From positions 2,303,505-2,367,504 of the forward strand of contig NZ_CP056123.1 in assembly GCF_018219155.1 (NCBI RefSeq): a DNA stretch of 64,000 nt. The letters are read 5' to 3'. The stretch comes from Moritella sp. 24. GTDB taxonomy: Bacteria > Pseudomonadota > Gammaproteobacteria > Enterobacterales > Moritellaceae. Made by a program: the position numbers and the translations under genes. Positions 44,695 through 55,400 of this stretch are shown here, one piece after another (within the stretch, counting starts at the first letter, position 1; every line of letters begins with the position of its first letter). Below the pieces are notes generated by a model. That model saw only the letters and a program-made list of their open reading frames with translations. It did not search any database and was not told where the DNA came from.

Positions 44695-45942
44695 TTACTT
44701 ATTACCTAATTCACGCGCAGGTTGTACAGAACACGCTTTATTCGCAGGATATATCGTAGCAATTACACTCATTGCCATTGCTACCCCACCCACAATTAGC
44801 ACATCATTCAACGCTAGCTGTGACGGTAAGAAATCAATAAAGTAGATATCACCCGATAAGAACTCATGCCCTATTAATTTTTCAATAAACTTAATAATCG
44901 CAGTTAGGTTTTCTGAAATAAGAATACCCAGAACAGTACCCGACACAACACCAAGAATACCGTTAATGCCACCGTGCACAATAAAGATCAAACGCAGTAG
45001 TGCATTCGATGCACCCATAGTTTTTAAAATCGCAATATCTGCGCGTTTATCATTAACAGCCATCACCAAGGTCGTGACAATATTGAAGCAAGCAACTGCG
45101 ATAACGAGTATTAAGATCACATACATCAAGCTTTTCACCATTTGAATATCTTGATATAAAAAGCCCTGACTCGTCATCCAACTGCGTATATAAACGTAAT
45201 GACCTAATTTATTACCTGCTTCACGGACAATACGATTCGCGGCAAAAATATCCGATACCTTAATACTCAAACCATCAGCTTTAAAGGCTTTACCTTGAAT
45301 ATCTTGCGCTGCACTTAAAGGAACGTAAGCAAGGTTGTTGTCTAATTGACCACTGAGGTGAATAATACCAGAAACAGTAAAGCGAAAACGACGTGGCGCT
45401 TTAAAAGACTTATCTGATTGCTGAGATAACAATACCGTAACCGCATCGCCTAAGCTTAAATTCAACTCTTTCGCAATACCGCGGCCAATAACCACCTGAC
45501 GATTATTACTTGGATCATTCAGACTGCCCCAAGAGCCTTCTGCTACATAACGATATACTTCAGATACTTGTTTTTCAGCATCGCTGTTAACCGCACGCAT
45601 TTGCACCGCTTTTAACGCGTTACCTTTTTGTAATAAGCCATTCAATTTGATAAACGGTGCAACGCCAACAACTTCTGGATGTTCAAGTAATGTCGTTTGT
45701 GCTTCTTCCCAGTCATCAAAAGGCTTACTAACACCTTCTAGCTCGCCATTAGGAACAACCGCTAGGATTCGATTTTTAAGCTCATACTCAAATCCATTCA
45801 TCGCAGAAAGACCAATAATAAGTACCATCACACCTAATGCGATACCAACCGTAGATGATGCAGATATGAATGCAATAAAGCCATTACGACGCTTAGACGA
45901 TGTATATCTTAATCCGATATAAGCCGCTAACGGACGAAACAT
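44695..45942 (-). CDS. lolE: Lipoprotein-releasing ABC transporter permease LolE
   Basis: The 415-residue permease has a membrane segment near 20-45, a large periplasmic domain, and three C-terminal membrane segments including the MacB/LolC block FNIVTTLVMAVNDKRADIAILKTMGAS. It begins FRPLAAYIGLRYTSSKRRNGFIAFISASST, the usual Lol opening. By position as the third gene in lolC-D-E it is LolE. LolCDE extracts outer-membrane lipoproteins from the inner membrane and hands them to LolA. Its ATG overlaps the lolD stop by one base. Confidence 0.92.
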   Translation of the reverse strand: MFRPLAAYIGLRYTSSKRRNGFIAFISASSTVGIALGVMVLIIGLSAMNGFEYELKNRILAVVPNGELEGVSKPFDDWEEAQTTLLEHPEVVGVAPFIKLNGLLQKGNALKAVQMRAVNSDAEKQVSEVYRYVAEGSWGSLNDPSNNRQVVIGRGIAKELNLSLGDAVTVLLSQQSDKSFKAPRRFRFTVSGIIHLSGQLDNNLAYVPLSAAQDIQGKAFKADGLSIKVSDIFAANRIVREAGNKLGHYVYIRSWMTSQGFLYQDIQMVKSLMYVILILVIAVACFNIVTTLVMAVNDKRADIAILKTMGASNALLRLIFIVHGGINGILGVVSGTVLGILISENLTAIIKFIEKLIGHEFLSGDIYFIDFLPSQLALNDVLIVGGVAMAMSVIATIYPANKACSVQPARELGNK

Positions 45943-46658
45943 TACACACCCTCCACAACAGTATTATTCTGCTTAATGTCATCATTCGCTAATACACCAT
46001 CAACCATGTGTAACGTACGACCAAGTCTATTCGCTAATTGTTCATCATGTGTCACGATGATAAATGCTGTATCACAAGTTTCATTCAATTCTTTAATCAA
46101 ATTAAATATGGTCTCAGCACTGCTTTGATCTAAATTACCCGTTGGTTCATCCGCTAAAACAAGGTTTGGTTCATTAATGAGTGCACGTGCAATAGCAACA
46201 CGTTGACGTTCACCACCAGACAATTCACTTGGCTTATGCTCAACGCGATGCGATAGACCGACACGCTCCAACATGGTTAAGGCTTTTTCCTTTGCAAGCG
46301 TCACTTTCATTCCTGCGATCAATAACGGCATACATACATTTTCTAATGCCGTAAACTCATTAAGCAGGTGATGAAATTGATACACAAACCCCATGTTTTG
46401 GTTACGCATAGCCGCTTGTTGCTTTTCAGACATACTATGTATATTAACACCGTTAAGATGTACAGCCCCTGCGGTTGGCGTATCTAACGCCCCCATCAAA
46501 TGTAATAGCGTGCTTTTACCTGAGCCAGAGCGACCAACAATCGCAATCAACTCCCCTTTTTCGACCGTCAATGACACATTTTTTAATACGTGGGTATCAA
46601 GGTTACCTTCTTGATAAACTTTTTCGAGATTGTTGCAAACTAATAAAGAATTATTCAT
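45942..46658 (-). CDS. lolD: Lipoprotein-releasing ABC transporter ATPase LolD
   Basis: The 238-residue ATPase has Walker [15 protein letters not shown]-loop [17 protein letters not shown], signature [14 protein letters not shown], Walker [13 protein letters not shown] and the His switch IIVTHDEQ. The start used ([15 protein letters not shown]) overlaps the lolC stop codon; a longer frame would add nine residues from inside lolC. It energises LolC and LolE. Confidence 0.94.
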   Translation of the reverse strand: MNNSLLVCNNLEKVYQEGNLDTHVLKNVSLTVEKGELIAIVGRSGSGKSTLLHLMGALDTPTAGAVHLNGVNIHSMSEKQQAAMRNQNMGFVYQFHHLLNEFTALENVCMPLLIAGMKVTLAKEKALTMLERVGLSHRVEHKPSELSGGERQRVAIARALINEPNLVLADEPTGNLDQSSAETIFNLIKELNETCDTAFIIVTHDEQLANRLGRTLHMVDGVLANDDIKQNNTVVEGV

Positions 46659-47877
46659 AACGTAATGCCTCGGCAGGTTTAACATTTGCCGCTCTAAATG
46701 CAGGATAAAGTGTTGCGAGTAGACTTAATGCAATCGCACCGAAGATAATTGCCGCGATCTGCGACCAATCAAATAAAACAGGTAATAGTCGAGCGCCACC
46801 CGATGCTTGGGCTAGCAAGTTTAGACCAATCAGTGACATGAACTCGTTAAGGTTCGCTGCAAGTGCAATGCCCATAATGCCACCAGCAATCGCCCCTAAC
46901 ACACCTGTCCAAGCGCCTTGGATCATAAATATTTGAACAATCGTAGGTCTGTTCATACCGAGTGTTTTCATGATTGCGACATCTGTTTCTTTCTCTGTCA
47001 CTAACATGACTAAAGACGACAGAATATTAAATACGGCAACCGTGATAATTAAGAACAATAACAAGCCAATCATGTTCTTTTCCATTTTCACTGCTTGGAA
47101 CAATTCGCCACGTGCGGTTTGCCAATCTACCGAATCAAAACTGGAGAAGAAATCACGCGACGATAGTTCGTTAACCGAAAACGGATCATGTACAAACACA
47201 CGATGTTGCATTGGACTGCCCGCTTTTATACGCGCTAATCGACCCGCATCGGTAATATTCACCAATACTTGTGTAGCTTCAACATTAGAACCAACCGAAT
47301 ATATCCCAATAACAGTAAACTTACGCTGGCTAGGCACTCGGCCCATTGGCGTAAAGACGCTGCCCTTCGTCGAAATAAGTCTGACTTTATCACCTAACTT
47401 AACACTCAGCGACTTTGCCATACTACGACCTATAATGATGTTGTATTTACCCCGTTGTAATAATGAAATATCACCGATAAGCATGTTCTGGCGTATGACA
47501 TCCCACTCAGGGTAAGATGCGGGGTCAATACCTTGCAACTGTGCACCTTGGATCTGACTCTTACTTTGCACCATCGCATCGGCTTGCAAGAAGGGGGTCA
47601 CGGCGGCGACTAACGGATCTTTGGCTAATTCAACCAAACTTTTATCGGTATCTATCTCACCGACTTTTGGTGTGACAATCACATGAGGAACTGCACCCAG
47701 AATACGGGTTTTAAGATCTTGCTCAAAACCATTCATTACCGAAAGCACTGTAATCAACGCCAATACACCAATGGTAATGCCAGCTGTCGAGAATAAGGTA
47801 ATGAATGAAACAAACCGGTTATTGCGCTTAGAGCGGGTATAACGCAAACCTATGAATAAACTTAGAGGGTAATACAT
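46651..47877 (-). CDS. lolC: Lipoprotein-releasing ABC transporter permease LolC
   Basis: The 408-residue permease opens with [40 protein letters not shown], and has the C-terminal block [31 protein letters not shown]. It is a paralogue of LolE and forms the transporter with it. First gene of the lolCDE operon, divergent from the PilZ-mfd-csiV unit with a 218-base shared upstream region. Confidence 0.92.
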   Translation of the reverse strand: MYYPLSLFIGLRYTRSKRNNRFVSFITLFSTAGITIGVLALITVLSVMNGFEQDLKTRILGAVPHVIVTPKVGEIDTDKSLVELAKDPLVAAVTPFLQADAMVQSKSQIQGAQLQGIDPASYPEWDVIRQNMLIGDISLLQRGKYNIIIGRSMAKSLSVKLGDKVRLISTKGSVFTPMGRVPSQRKFTVIGIYSVGSNVEATQVLVNITDAGRLARIKAGSPMQHRVFVHDPFSVNELSSRDFFSSFDSVDWQTARGELFQAVKMEKNMIGLLLFLIITVAVFNILSSLVMLVTEKETDVAIMKTLGMNRPTIVQIFMIQGAWTGVLGAIAGGIMGIALAANLNEFMSLIGLNLLAQASGGARLLPVLFDWSQIAAIIFGAIALSLLATLYPAFRAANVKPAEALRYE

Positions 47878-48095
47878 AAATATAATTAAGAAGACCTTGC
47901 TAAAAACTGGTATTCATTCTAGAGACATGGCTACTAATGAGCAAGTAAAATCACGCCTTCACATCAACTTGTGATCGATTAGTTATTCTGGTTTAAAACA
48001 GCGCCTTAAAAGAGTCAACCAATAAACTAAACAAGATAAATGCAAATTAATATGCCACAATAGCAGGTTAGCAATCTAGAAAAGGATGACAACAA

Positions 48096-48701
48096 GTGAC
48101 TCAACAATATTTTTCTATACAACACAGTTTATCTGTCAATATTGAACCTGTTTCTATTGATCACGTCCCCACATCTAGACTGGCACTTGAAAACGAAATG
48201 CCAATTCCATTTAAAATGGCCAATGATGTCGCTGAAATCGATAGTAATGCTTTACGTTCAATTCGAAATATCGGAGAACAAGCTGACGCGCTGGCTGATT
48301 TTTTACAGATGCAAAATAACAAAATAAACTTGATCATGGGTTATGTATTAGCACAACAAGATAACCCTGAATCACGTTTTAATACCACCTTATTTGGTGC
48401 CGGCGAAATCAAATTTATCGCCCATGACAACTTAACATTAGAGCAAGCCGTCCGTATAAAAATCTTTTTACCTAGCGACTCAGCGGCTATCTATTGTTAC
48501 GGCACTATCTCGGCACGTGAAACACAAGAAGGCGATGAAAACCTCATTGAGTATACCGCGTCGTATACACGAATTCGCGACATAGACCGAGAAATATTAA
48601 TCCGTGCGACATTGCGTATTCAACAGTTACAGCTAAAGCAACGCGCTGAATTACGCCAGCAGAATGGTCAACAAGACGACCAACAAATCAATCCTCAATA
48701 A
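48096..48701 (+). CDS. PilZ-type domain protein (PlzB-like)
   Basis: The 201-residue protein sits between lolC and mfd, where Vibrio cholerae encodes the PilZ protein PlzB. The region FNTTLFGAGEIKFIAHDNLTLEQAVRIKIFLP followed by YCYGTISA fits a PilZ barrel, but the canonical c-di-GMP motifs RXXXR and [DN]XSXXG are not evident, as in degenerate PilZ members. The C-terminus is Gln-rich. The start is GTG at 48096 with AAGGA about 9 bases upstream. It likely forms an operon with mfd and csiV. Confidence 0.7.
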   Translation: MTQQYFSIQHSLSVNIEPVSIDHVPTSRLALENEMPIPFKMANDVAEIDSNALRSIRNIGEQADALADFLQMQNNKINLIMGYVLAQQDNPESRFNTTLFGAGEIKFIAHDNLTLEQAVRIKIFLPSDSAAIYCYGTISARETQEGDENLIEYTASYTRIRDIDREILIRATLRIQQLQLKQRAELRQQNGQQDDQQINPQ

Positions 48702-48724
48702 TTACGATTAGATTACTGAAAACT

Positions 48725-51700
48725 ATGAAATCAACAGCTATTCTTTCTCTACCGTTACCAAAAAAACAAGGCGATAAGATCGCCTATGGTAACCTTGTTG
48801 GCAGTAGCCTCGCATTCACACTTGCAGAGCTGTGTTCACAAACTAAAACGCCTATTCTTGCGGTTGTCGCCGACACGCCAAGCGCATTAAAGTTAGAACA
48901 AGAGGTGCGTCATTTTTTACCCGATGACAAACCTCTGATCACCTTCCCTGACTGGGAAACATTGCCTTATGATAATTTCTCTCCTCATCAAGATATTATC
49001 TCGCAACGTATTCATGCCCTACACCGTTTTCAACAAACCACCAGCGGCCTGATTATTGTCTCAGTAAGTACATTGATGCAGCGTATTGCGCCCGTAAGCT
49101 TTTTGGCTCAACATAGCTTGATTGTCAAAACTGGCGATAAGATTGATATGCATGCAATGCGTCAACGCTTAGAGGCTAGCGGCTATAATGCGGTAGAACA
49201 AGTATTAGAGCATGGTGAATTCTCTGCCCGTGGGTCAATTCTTGATTTATATCCGATGGGCAGCCCATCACCTTTTAGAATCGATTTTTTTGATGATGAA
49301 GTGGAAGAAATCCGCGGTTTTAATACCGAAACACAGCGTTCAGAAGACACGCTTAAAGCGATTAATCTACTACCTGCACATGAATTTCCAACAGACGGTA
49401 AAGCAATTGAATTATTCCGTCAGCAATTCAGAGAGTTATTCACCCCTTCTCGTGAAGCTGAATCAATTTATCAGCAAGTAAGCAAAGGTTTCTTACCTAC
49501 CGGTATCGAGTATTACCACCCGCTTTTCTTAACTGAAACAGCAACGCTATTTGATTACTTGCCGAAGCAGTTAACGATCGCGCAAGTTGGCGAGTTACAC
49601 CAAGCATCGCTTGTATTTTTCCAAGATGTTGAAAATCGCTACGAAGATCGCCGTCATGATATTCAGCGGCCATTACTCGAACCAAAAGCGCTGTATCTAC
49701 CAGTTGACGAGCTCTTTCAATCTCTGGGGCAGTACAGTAAAGTCAGTTTAAGTACAGAATCACTGAACGACAAAGCCGGTCATACCAACCTTAGCTTTAG
49801 CACGTTACCAGACATTGCGGTCAATCATCAGAAAAAAGCCCCCCTTGCCCCACTGCTTGAATTTATTGAAGCGTTCGACGGCAAAATTATTTTTAGTGTT
49901 GAATCTGAAGGTCGACGCGAAACATTATTAGAGTTACTTGAAAAAACCAAATTAAAGCCAAAAACAATCACAGGTATCGCTAAATTTCTGAAAACGAAAC
50001 CTGCTATCGGTATTTGGGTTAGCCAATGTGAAAATAGCTTCATTATTGACGATCTTAATGTCGCGATAATTTGTGAAAATGAATTGCTTGGTCACAAGAT
50101 CATTCAACGTCGCCGTACCGACAAAAAAGTACAAGCGAATAACGATGCGCTGGTTAGAAACTTAACAGAACTCAGTATTGGCCAGCCCGTTGTTCATATA
50201 GAACATGGTGTTGGTCGCTATTTAGGCCTACAGATCATCGAAAATGCAGGTATGGCGACGGAGTTCTTAACGCTAGAATACGCGAACTCCGCAAAACTCT
50301 ATGTGCCCGTGTCAGCCTTACACCTTATCAGCCGTTATAGCGGTGCCGGTGAAGCATCAGCGCCTTTACATAAGCTTGGTAGTGATAGTTGGGAAAAATC
50401 CAAGACAAAAGCAATGGAGCGCGTTCGTGATGTTGCTGCAGAGCTATTGGATATTTACGCACAACGAGCTGCAAAAAGTGGTTTCCAATACAAATGTGAT
50501 AAAGAGTCTTACGCTGCTTTTGCTGACGGCTTCCCATATGAAGAAACCGATGATCAGAAAACAGCCATTCAAGCCGTTATGGACGATATGCGTCAAGACA
50601 AGACCATGGACCGTTTGGTGTGTGGTGACGTAGGCTTTGGTAAAACAGAAGTCGCAATGCGTGCTGCATTCATGTCGATCATGAATGACAAACAAGTTGC
50701 CGTTCTCGTTCCGACTACTCTACTTGCTCAGCAACACTTTGAAAATTTCAAAGACCGTTTTGCTAACTGGCCTGTGCGTGTTGAGGTTATCTCTCGCTTT
50801 AAAACAGCAAAAGAACAAAAGCTTATTTTAGCCGATGTCCAAGCGGGTAAAGTTGACCTACTGATCGGTACACATAAACTTCTCAGTAATAAAATTGAAT
50901 TTAACGATCTTGGTTTGCTTATTATTGATGAAGAGCACCGCTTTGGTGTTCGCCAAAAAGAAAAAGTAAAAGCCCTGCGTGCCGACATTGATATTCTAAC
51001 GTTAACCGCAACGCCAATTCCAAGAACCTTAAACATGGCGATGAATGGCATGCGTGATTTATCTATCATTGCCACACCACCAGCAAAACGTTTAGCCGTT
51101 AAAACCTTTGTCCGCCAGTATGAGGATAATGTTGTTAAAGAAGCGATCATGCGTGAGATTATGCGTGGTGGCCAAGTTTACTTCTTACATAACAATGTAG
51201 ATTCTATCGATAAAACGGCCGAAGCGCTTTCACAGCTTATTCCTGAAGCGCGTGTTGTTAGCGCTCATGGTCAAATGGCAGAACGCGAATTAGAATCCGT
51301 GATGTCAGATTTTTACCATCAGCGTTTTAATGTATTAGTGTGTACTACTATTATTGAAACCGGTATCGACATTCCCACTGCTAACACGATTATTATGGAC
51401 CGCGCAGACAACCTCGGTTTAGCACAGCTTCACCAATTACGAGGACGTGTGGGTCGTTCGCATCATCAAGCTTATGCCTATTTATTAACACCACACCCGA
51501 AACGTATCACCAGTGATGCGAAAAAACGTCTTGAAGCAATTGCTTCTCTTGAAGATCTCGGTGCTGGTTTTACGCTCGCAACACACGATCTTGAGATCCG
51601 TGGTGCCGGTGAATTACTGGGTGATGAACAAAGCGGCCAAATATCATCTGTTGGCTTCTCGCTGTATATGGAAATGTTAGACCAAGCAGTGAAAAGTATT

Positions 51701-52201
51701 AAAGAAGGTAAATCGGTTTCTCTTGAAGAAGCACTCAAAAATCAGACTGAAATAGAGCTACGTATACCAGCACTATTACCCGATGATTACATCCATGACG
51801 TCAATACACGATTATCATTGTATAAGCGCATCGCAAGTTGCCAAGATGAATTACAACTACGTGAAGTTCAAGTAGAACTAATTGATCGTTTTGGTTTATT
51901 ACCCGACAATGCTAAAAATTTGATTCGTCAAACCGAGTTAAAACTACAAGCTGAGCCTTTAGGTATTAAACGACTTGAAATCGGTCCCGCTGGTGGATAT
52001 ATTAGCTTTGGAGAAGATAATCAGGTTGATGTGGGTTATCTCATTCGTCTTATCCAGCAACAACCACGTGTATATAGCATGGATGGACCATCAAAATTGA
52101 AGTTTGCAATCAAATCACCGGATGCAAAAGATCGTGTAAAATTAGTAGAAGCAATGCTAGTTGAATTTGCAAAAAATAAGATTGCAGGAGTTAAACGTTG
52201 A
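48725..52201 (+). CDS. mfd: Transcription-repair coupling factor Mfd
   Basis: The 1158-residue translocase removes RNA polymerase stalled at DNA damage and recruits UvrA. Visible parts are the UvrB-like N-terminal region (FPDWETLPYDNFSPHQDIISQRI), the RNA-polymerase interaction domain (GQPVVHIEHGVGRYLGL), the helicase motor with Walker A GDVGFGKTEVA around 634-644 and DEEHRFG near 736, TATPIPRTL, the RecG-like region QLHQLRGRVGRSHHQAYAYLL, and the C-terminal TRCF domain. Full length (Escherichia coli 1148). The 3' end overlaps csiV by four bases. Confidence 0.97.
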   Translation: MKSTAILSLPLPKKQGDKIAYGNLVGSSLAFTLAELCSQTKTPILAVVADTPSALKLEQEVRHFLPDDKPLITFPDWETLPYDNFSPHQDIISQRIHALHRFQQTTSGLIIVSVSTLMQRIAPVSFLAQHSLIVKTGDKIDMHAMRQRLEASGYNAVEQVLEHGEFSARGSILDLYPMGSPSPFRIDFFDDEVEEIRGFNTETQRSEDTLKAINLLPAHEFPTDGKAIELFRQQFRELFTPSREAESIYQQVSKGFLPTGIEYYHPLFLTETATLFDYLPKQLTIAQVGELHQASLVFFQDVENRYEDRRHDIQRPLLEPKALYLPVDELFQSLGQYSKVSLSTESLNDKAGHTNLSFSTLPDIAVNHQKKAPLAPLLEFIEAFDGKIIFSVESEGRRETLLELLEKTKLKPKTITGIAKFLKTKPAIGIWVSQCENSFIIDDLNVAIICENELLGHKIIQRRRTDKKVQANNDALVRNLTELSIGQPVVHIEHGVGRYLGLQIIENAGMATEFLTLEYANSAKLYVPVSALHLISRYSGAGEASAPLHKLGSDSWEKSKTKAMERVRDVAAELLDIYAQRAAKSGFQYKCDKESYAAFADGFPYEETDDQKTAIQAVMDDMRQDKTMDRLVCGDVGFGKTEVAMRAAFMSIMNDKQVAVLVPTTLLAQQHFENFKDRFANWPVRVEVISRFKTAKEQKLILADVQAGKVDLLIGTHKLLSNKIEFNDLGLLIIDEEHRFGVRQKEKVKALRADIDILTLTATPIPRTLNMAMNGMRDLSIIATPPAKRLAVKTFVRQYEDNVVKEAIMREIMRGGQVYFLHNNVDSIDKTAEALSQLIPEARVVSAHGQMAERELESVMSDFYHQRFNVLVCTTIIETGIDIPTANTIIMDRADNLGLAQLHQLRGRVGRSHHQAYAYLLTPHPKRITSDAKKRLEAIASLEDLGAGFTLATHDLEIRGAGELLGDEQSGQISSVGFSLYMEMLDQAVKSIKEGKSVSLEEALKNQTEIELRIPALLPDDYIHDVNTRLSLYKRIASCQDELQLREVQVELIDRFGLLPDNAKNLIRQTELKLQAEPLGIKRLEIGPAGGYISFGEDNQVDVGYLIRLIQQQPRVYSMDGPSKLKFAIKSPDAKDRVKLVEAMLVEFAKNKIAGVKR

Positions 52202-53535
52202 AAAAATCGTTAATCAGTTTATTAGTCGGCTTATCTGTTGGCAGTTCTTTTGCAGTAAGTGCTGCAGAAGAAGAACGTTGGTTTGAAGTCGAAGTCATTT
52301 TATTCGAGCGTAATCTGGATCCAGCTAAAGTGATCGAACATTGGGATCAGTCTTTATACCCGACGTATTCTAAAAAGAATAAAGACCCGATGGCATTATT
52401 CATTAACAATGATAATTTAATTACGCCAAATGGTACCGACAACAGTTATGAACAAGCTTTAACCAGCAATGTAAATGGTGTACAGCCGACGCTTATTGAC
52501 GGTAGTGATACGCTCCCAGTCTTTGGTTCTGACCAAGATAACCTTGTTTCACATGATCAAAATAAAGATGCTAATTTAATTACAGCAACCAACGTTGTAA
52601 TTGATGGCGCTAACTTAAAAGATAACATAAAAGATCCTGCTCTACAGATCGTGCCTGCAAATGAATTACAACTTGCAGAACAATTTACAGCATTAAACGA
52701 TCACGCCAACTACAATGTTGTTTTGCACACTGCATGGCGTATGCAGCCTAAAGCACGTAACGCTGCAATACCAATTCGCCTGTTTGCTGGCCAAAATTAC
52801 CAACAATCTTACAAGCAAAATGGTGATGCCATCATCAAAAAAGTATTGCCTGTTGAAGCGTCTGTAATCACGGAAGACTTAGCAAGTATTAACAACGTTG
52901 ATAGTGCCAACAATGTGATTGACCTTGATAATGCAGCAACTATCAATGACGGTATCGTGATAAAAACAACGAATGCTGAAACTGTAGTAGAGACAGTTGT
53001 AGTAGACAACGTTCCAGCAGAAGCAGCAACTCCGGTTTGGAAGATAGATGGTGAGTTAACTATTTATCTCGAACATTATCTTTATGCAAAGACAGACTTA
53101 TTTGTTCGCAAAGAAGGTACTAAAACACTTACTGCGCCTGAAATGATCACAAGTAAGTCAATGAATAAAGAAGTCGCGACGAATATTGAGAAAGTGGACT
53201 TACTTGAGTTATTGGGCATTCATTTAGAGCCTAAACAAGCTAATCATCAAGATATTCTATTAGCGAACGCACAAGCTGAAGCTGAGAATTTTGTTATTGA
53301 TGAAGTCGTTCCTGAGCAAGTTCTCACTGAAGATGGCTTAGTACTAGCAGACGATAACGCGTTACCACAAGGTAAAAAAATACCTTTCTTAAATAGCTAT
53401 CCAATGCAGCAATTGCGTGTAATTCGTAGTGGAGAGATCCACTACCTCGACCACCCTATGTTTGGCATGTTAATTCAAATAAGAAAATATGAACCGCCAA
53501 TGCCAGAAGTAACAGAGGAAGAGGCGACTCAATAG
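52198..53535 (+). CDS. csiV: CsiV family peptidoglycan-binding-type protein
   Basis: The 445-residue secreted protein has a signal peptide (KKSLISLLVGLSVGSSFAVSA) and the CsiV opening EEERWFEVEVILFERNLDP, with a C-terminal LRVIRSGEIHYLDHPMFGMLIQIRKYEPP. In Vibrio cholerae CsiV lies beside mfd and is linked to muropeptide and D-amino-acid effects on growth. The middle (about 60-330) is low-complexity, rich in Asp, Asn, Ala and Val. The start is TTG at 52198, sharing TTGA with the mfd stop, after GCAGGAG. It converges with the next gene with only nine bases between stops. Confidence 0.82.
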   Translation: MKKSLISLLVGLSVGSSFAVSAAEEERWFEVEVILFERNLDPAKVIEHWDQSLYPTYSKKNKDPMALFINNDNLITPNGTDNSYEQALTSNVNGVQPTLIDGSDTLPVFGSDQDNLVSHDQNKDANLITATNVVIDGANLKDNIKDPALQIVPANELQLAEQFTALNDHANYNVVLHTAWRMQPKARNAAIPIRLFAGQNYQQSYKQNGDAIIKKVLPVEASVITEDLASINNVDSANNVIDLDNAATINDGIVIKTTNAETVVETVVVDNVPAEAATPVWKIDGELTIYLEHYLYAKTDLFVRKEGTKTLTAPEMITSKSMNKEVATNIEKVDLLELLGIHLEPKQANHQDILLANAQAEAENFVIDEVVPEQVLTEDGLVLADDNALPQGKKIPFLNSYPMQQLRVIRSGEIHYLDHPMFGMLIQIRKYEPPMPEVTEEEATQ

Positions 53536-53544
53536 GGTTCGATA

Positions 53545-55398
53545 TTAGTTACCTTTAAATGAAACCATCGTTAAAAAGGTGCGTAATATAATGATTACAT
53601 CTGCTTTAATCCAACTACCAAAACTGGTTAGGTTTAAAGCATATGTATGATCCCAATATAGTTTATTCTGCACATCCTCTAAACAAGTATCTGCGCCTTG
53701 AGATATTTGTGCTAACCCTGTAATACCGGGTCTAACACCATGCGTACGCTCTAGATAATAAGGGATCTTCTCTTCTAACTTACCACAAAATACAGGGCGT
53801 TCAGGTCTTGGGCCGACAATCGCCATATCACCTAATAACACATTAACAAGTTGAGGTAACTCATCGATTCTCGTTTTACGTAAGAATCGGCCAACTGACG
53901 TCACCCTCGAATCCTGTTTTTGAGCCCAAACAGGACCTGATTTTGTTTCACATTCAACACCCATAGTTCTGAATTTAATGAGCATAAAGACTTCAACATA
54001 CTCATTCCGTATTTCACCTACGCGTAATTGTCGATAAAAAACAGGGCCTTTAGAATTCAATTTAATCGCGAGTGCTATGAATGGAACAAAAGGAGCAATA
54101 ATAAATAATGCCACGATTGATATGATAATATCGGATAGTCGTTTCGGAATCACGACGCTTTTTTTCTGAAAATCGGCAGTCGCTTGATCCGAGTTTATTT
54201 TTATCCACGCGCCACGGTCTAAACCAAAAAGATAACGAACGCCACCATAGAAACTTGCCATATACCCTACCGCGATATAATAAAGTGAAGCCCAAGGTTG
54301 TCGTACTGGTACAAAATCAAACAATAACCCTAACGCCGAACCACCATACAAACAACATTGACTCAACCATAAAAACCAAGCAGTGTTTGCAATAATAGCG
54401 GTTTCACTATTTGTTAAAAAAGATGTGAATACAAATAAAGCCAGTAAATTAAATGGCATTAATGTTCTCAAGAATTTACCACTAAAAAAATTAAACCCCG
54501 TTAAGCCATAACGCGATGACAGCAGACTTCGAAGTCTTAACACCTGCTGTACATTACCAGCACCAATACGTGTACGCCGTGAAAAATCATCAGACTCACT
54601 TGTAGCCTCCATTTCAATGATCGAAATTCTCTCATCTAATACGGCACGATAACCACGACTCACTAATAGCATAGGGAAAACAAAATCATCATTTATCGTA
54701 TCAATGGGAATCTCTTCAAATAATGACGCTTTAATCGCATATAATGCACCTGGGGGGCCGATGATAGAGCCTGTAGCACTTTCAGCCTTACGAATATTAC
54801 GCTGGTAATTCCAATAGTGGGCCTCACCTTTAGAGCCATGTTCATATAACTGATAATCACCAGTGACAACGCCAACGCCTTCTTCAGCCATGCGGTGCGC
54901 AAAAATCTGCATCGCATCAATCGAGATTAACGCACTAACATCACTTAACACCAAAATGTCTGATGTCGATTTATTACGCATCAGTAATTTGTTAATGACA
55001 TGAACTTTACCGTGATTTTGTTCATCAACAGCTAAATCAAGGTCTATACCGTGCTGCATATACTGCGACTTGTATTGCTCTGCAACTTTAACCGAATCAT
55101 CCGAGCACCCATCAAACCCAACTACAACACGCAGTTTGTCCGCTGGATAATCAAGCATCAGCAAGTTTGTCAGCTTATCACCTAATAATTTAGCTTCGTT
55201 ATAAACAGGCATAACAATGGTTATATTAGGAAGCTCACTATCCACATCATTCGATACATAATTACGTGATTTAAATGTGTCAGGTTGATTTTCAACAACC
55301 CTACGCCGAGCATAGAATTGTAAAAACTTGGGGTAAACCCAATGATGATATACAAATAAGTTAATCGATAATATCGAACAAAACAGAAGCCAGTCCAT
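53545..55398 (-). CDS. Fused GT2 glycosyltransferase - polyprenyl-phosphate sugar phosphotransferase (SypQ-SypR-like)
   Basis: The 617-residue protein joins two enzymes. Residues about 1-400 are a membrane GT2 (N-terminal membrane segment, ITIVMPVYNEAKLL, VVGFDGCSDDS, VLSDVSA, INDDFVFP, RRTRIGAGNVQQ, then two to three membrane segments). From about 418 on comes a bacterial sugar transferase (KRLSDIIISIVALFII, FKFRTM-type MLIKFRTMG, the catalytic pair in TRIDELPQLVNVLLGDMAIVGPRPE, GVRPGITGLAQISQG). The phosphotransferase would prime undecaprenyl phosphate; the GT2 would add or polymerise a sugar. In Vibrio fischeri SypQ and SypR are separate adjacent genes. GAGGGG lies 6 bases before the ATG. 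Confidence 0.88.
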   Translation of the reverse strand: MDWLLFCSILSINLFVYHHWVYPKFLQFYARRRVVENQPDTFKSRNYVSNDVDSELPNITIVMPVYNEAKLLGDKLTNLLMLDYPADKLRVVVGFDGCSDDSVKVAEQYKSQYMQHGIDLDLAVDEQNHGKVHVINKLLMRNKSTSDILVLSDVSALISIDAMQIFAHRMAEEGVGVVTGDYQLYEHGSKGEAHYWNYQRNIRKAESATGSIIGPPGALYAIKASLFEEIPIDTINDDFVFPMLLVSRGYRAVLDERISIIEMEATSESDDFSRRTRIGAGNVQQVLRLRSLLSSRYGLTGFNFFSGKFLRTLMPFNLLALFVFTSFLTNSETAIIANTAWFLWLSQCCLYGGSALGLLFDFVPVRQPWASLYYIAVGYMASFYGGVRYLFGLDRGAWIKINSDQATADFQKKSVVIPKRLSDIIISIVALFIIAPFVPFIALAIKLNSKGPVFYRQLRVGEIRNEYVEVFMLIKFRTMGVECETKSGPVWAQKQDSRVTSVGRFLRKTRIDELPQLVNVLLGDMAIVGPRPERPVFCGKLEEKIPYYLERTHGVRPGITGLAQISQGADTCLEDVQNKLYWDHTYALNLTSFGSWIKADVIIILRTFLTMVSFKGN

Positions 55399-55400
55399 AG

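Noticed and set aside
44612-44845. 77-codon open frame on the plus strand after DUF2062
   Set aside because: It runs across the terminator hairpin and then antisense to the end of lolE.
46970-47515. 181-codon open frame on the plus strand
   Set aside because: It is antisense to lolC, a clear conserved gene, and its translation shows no domain or signal.
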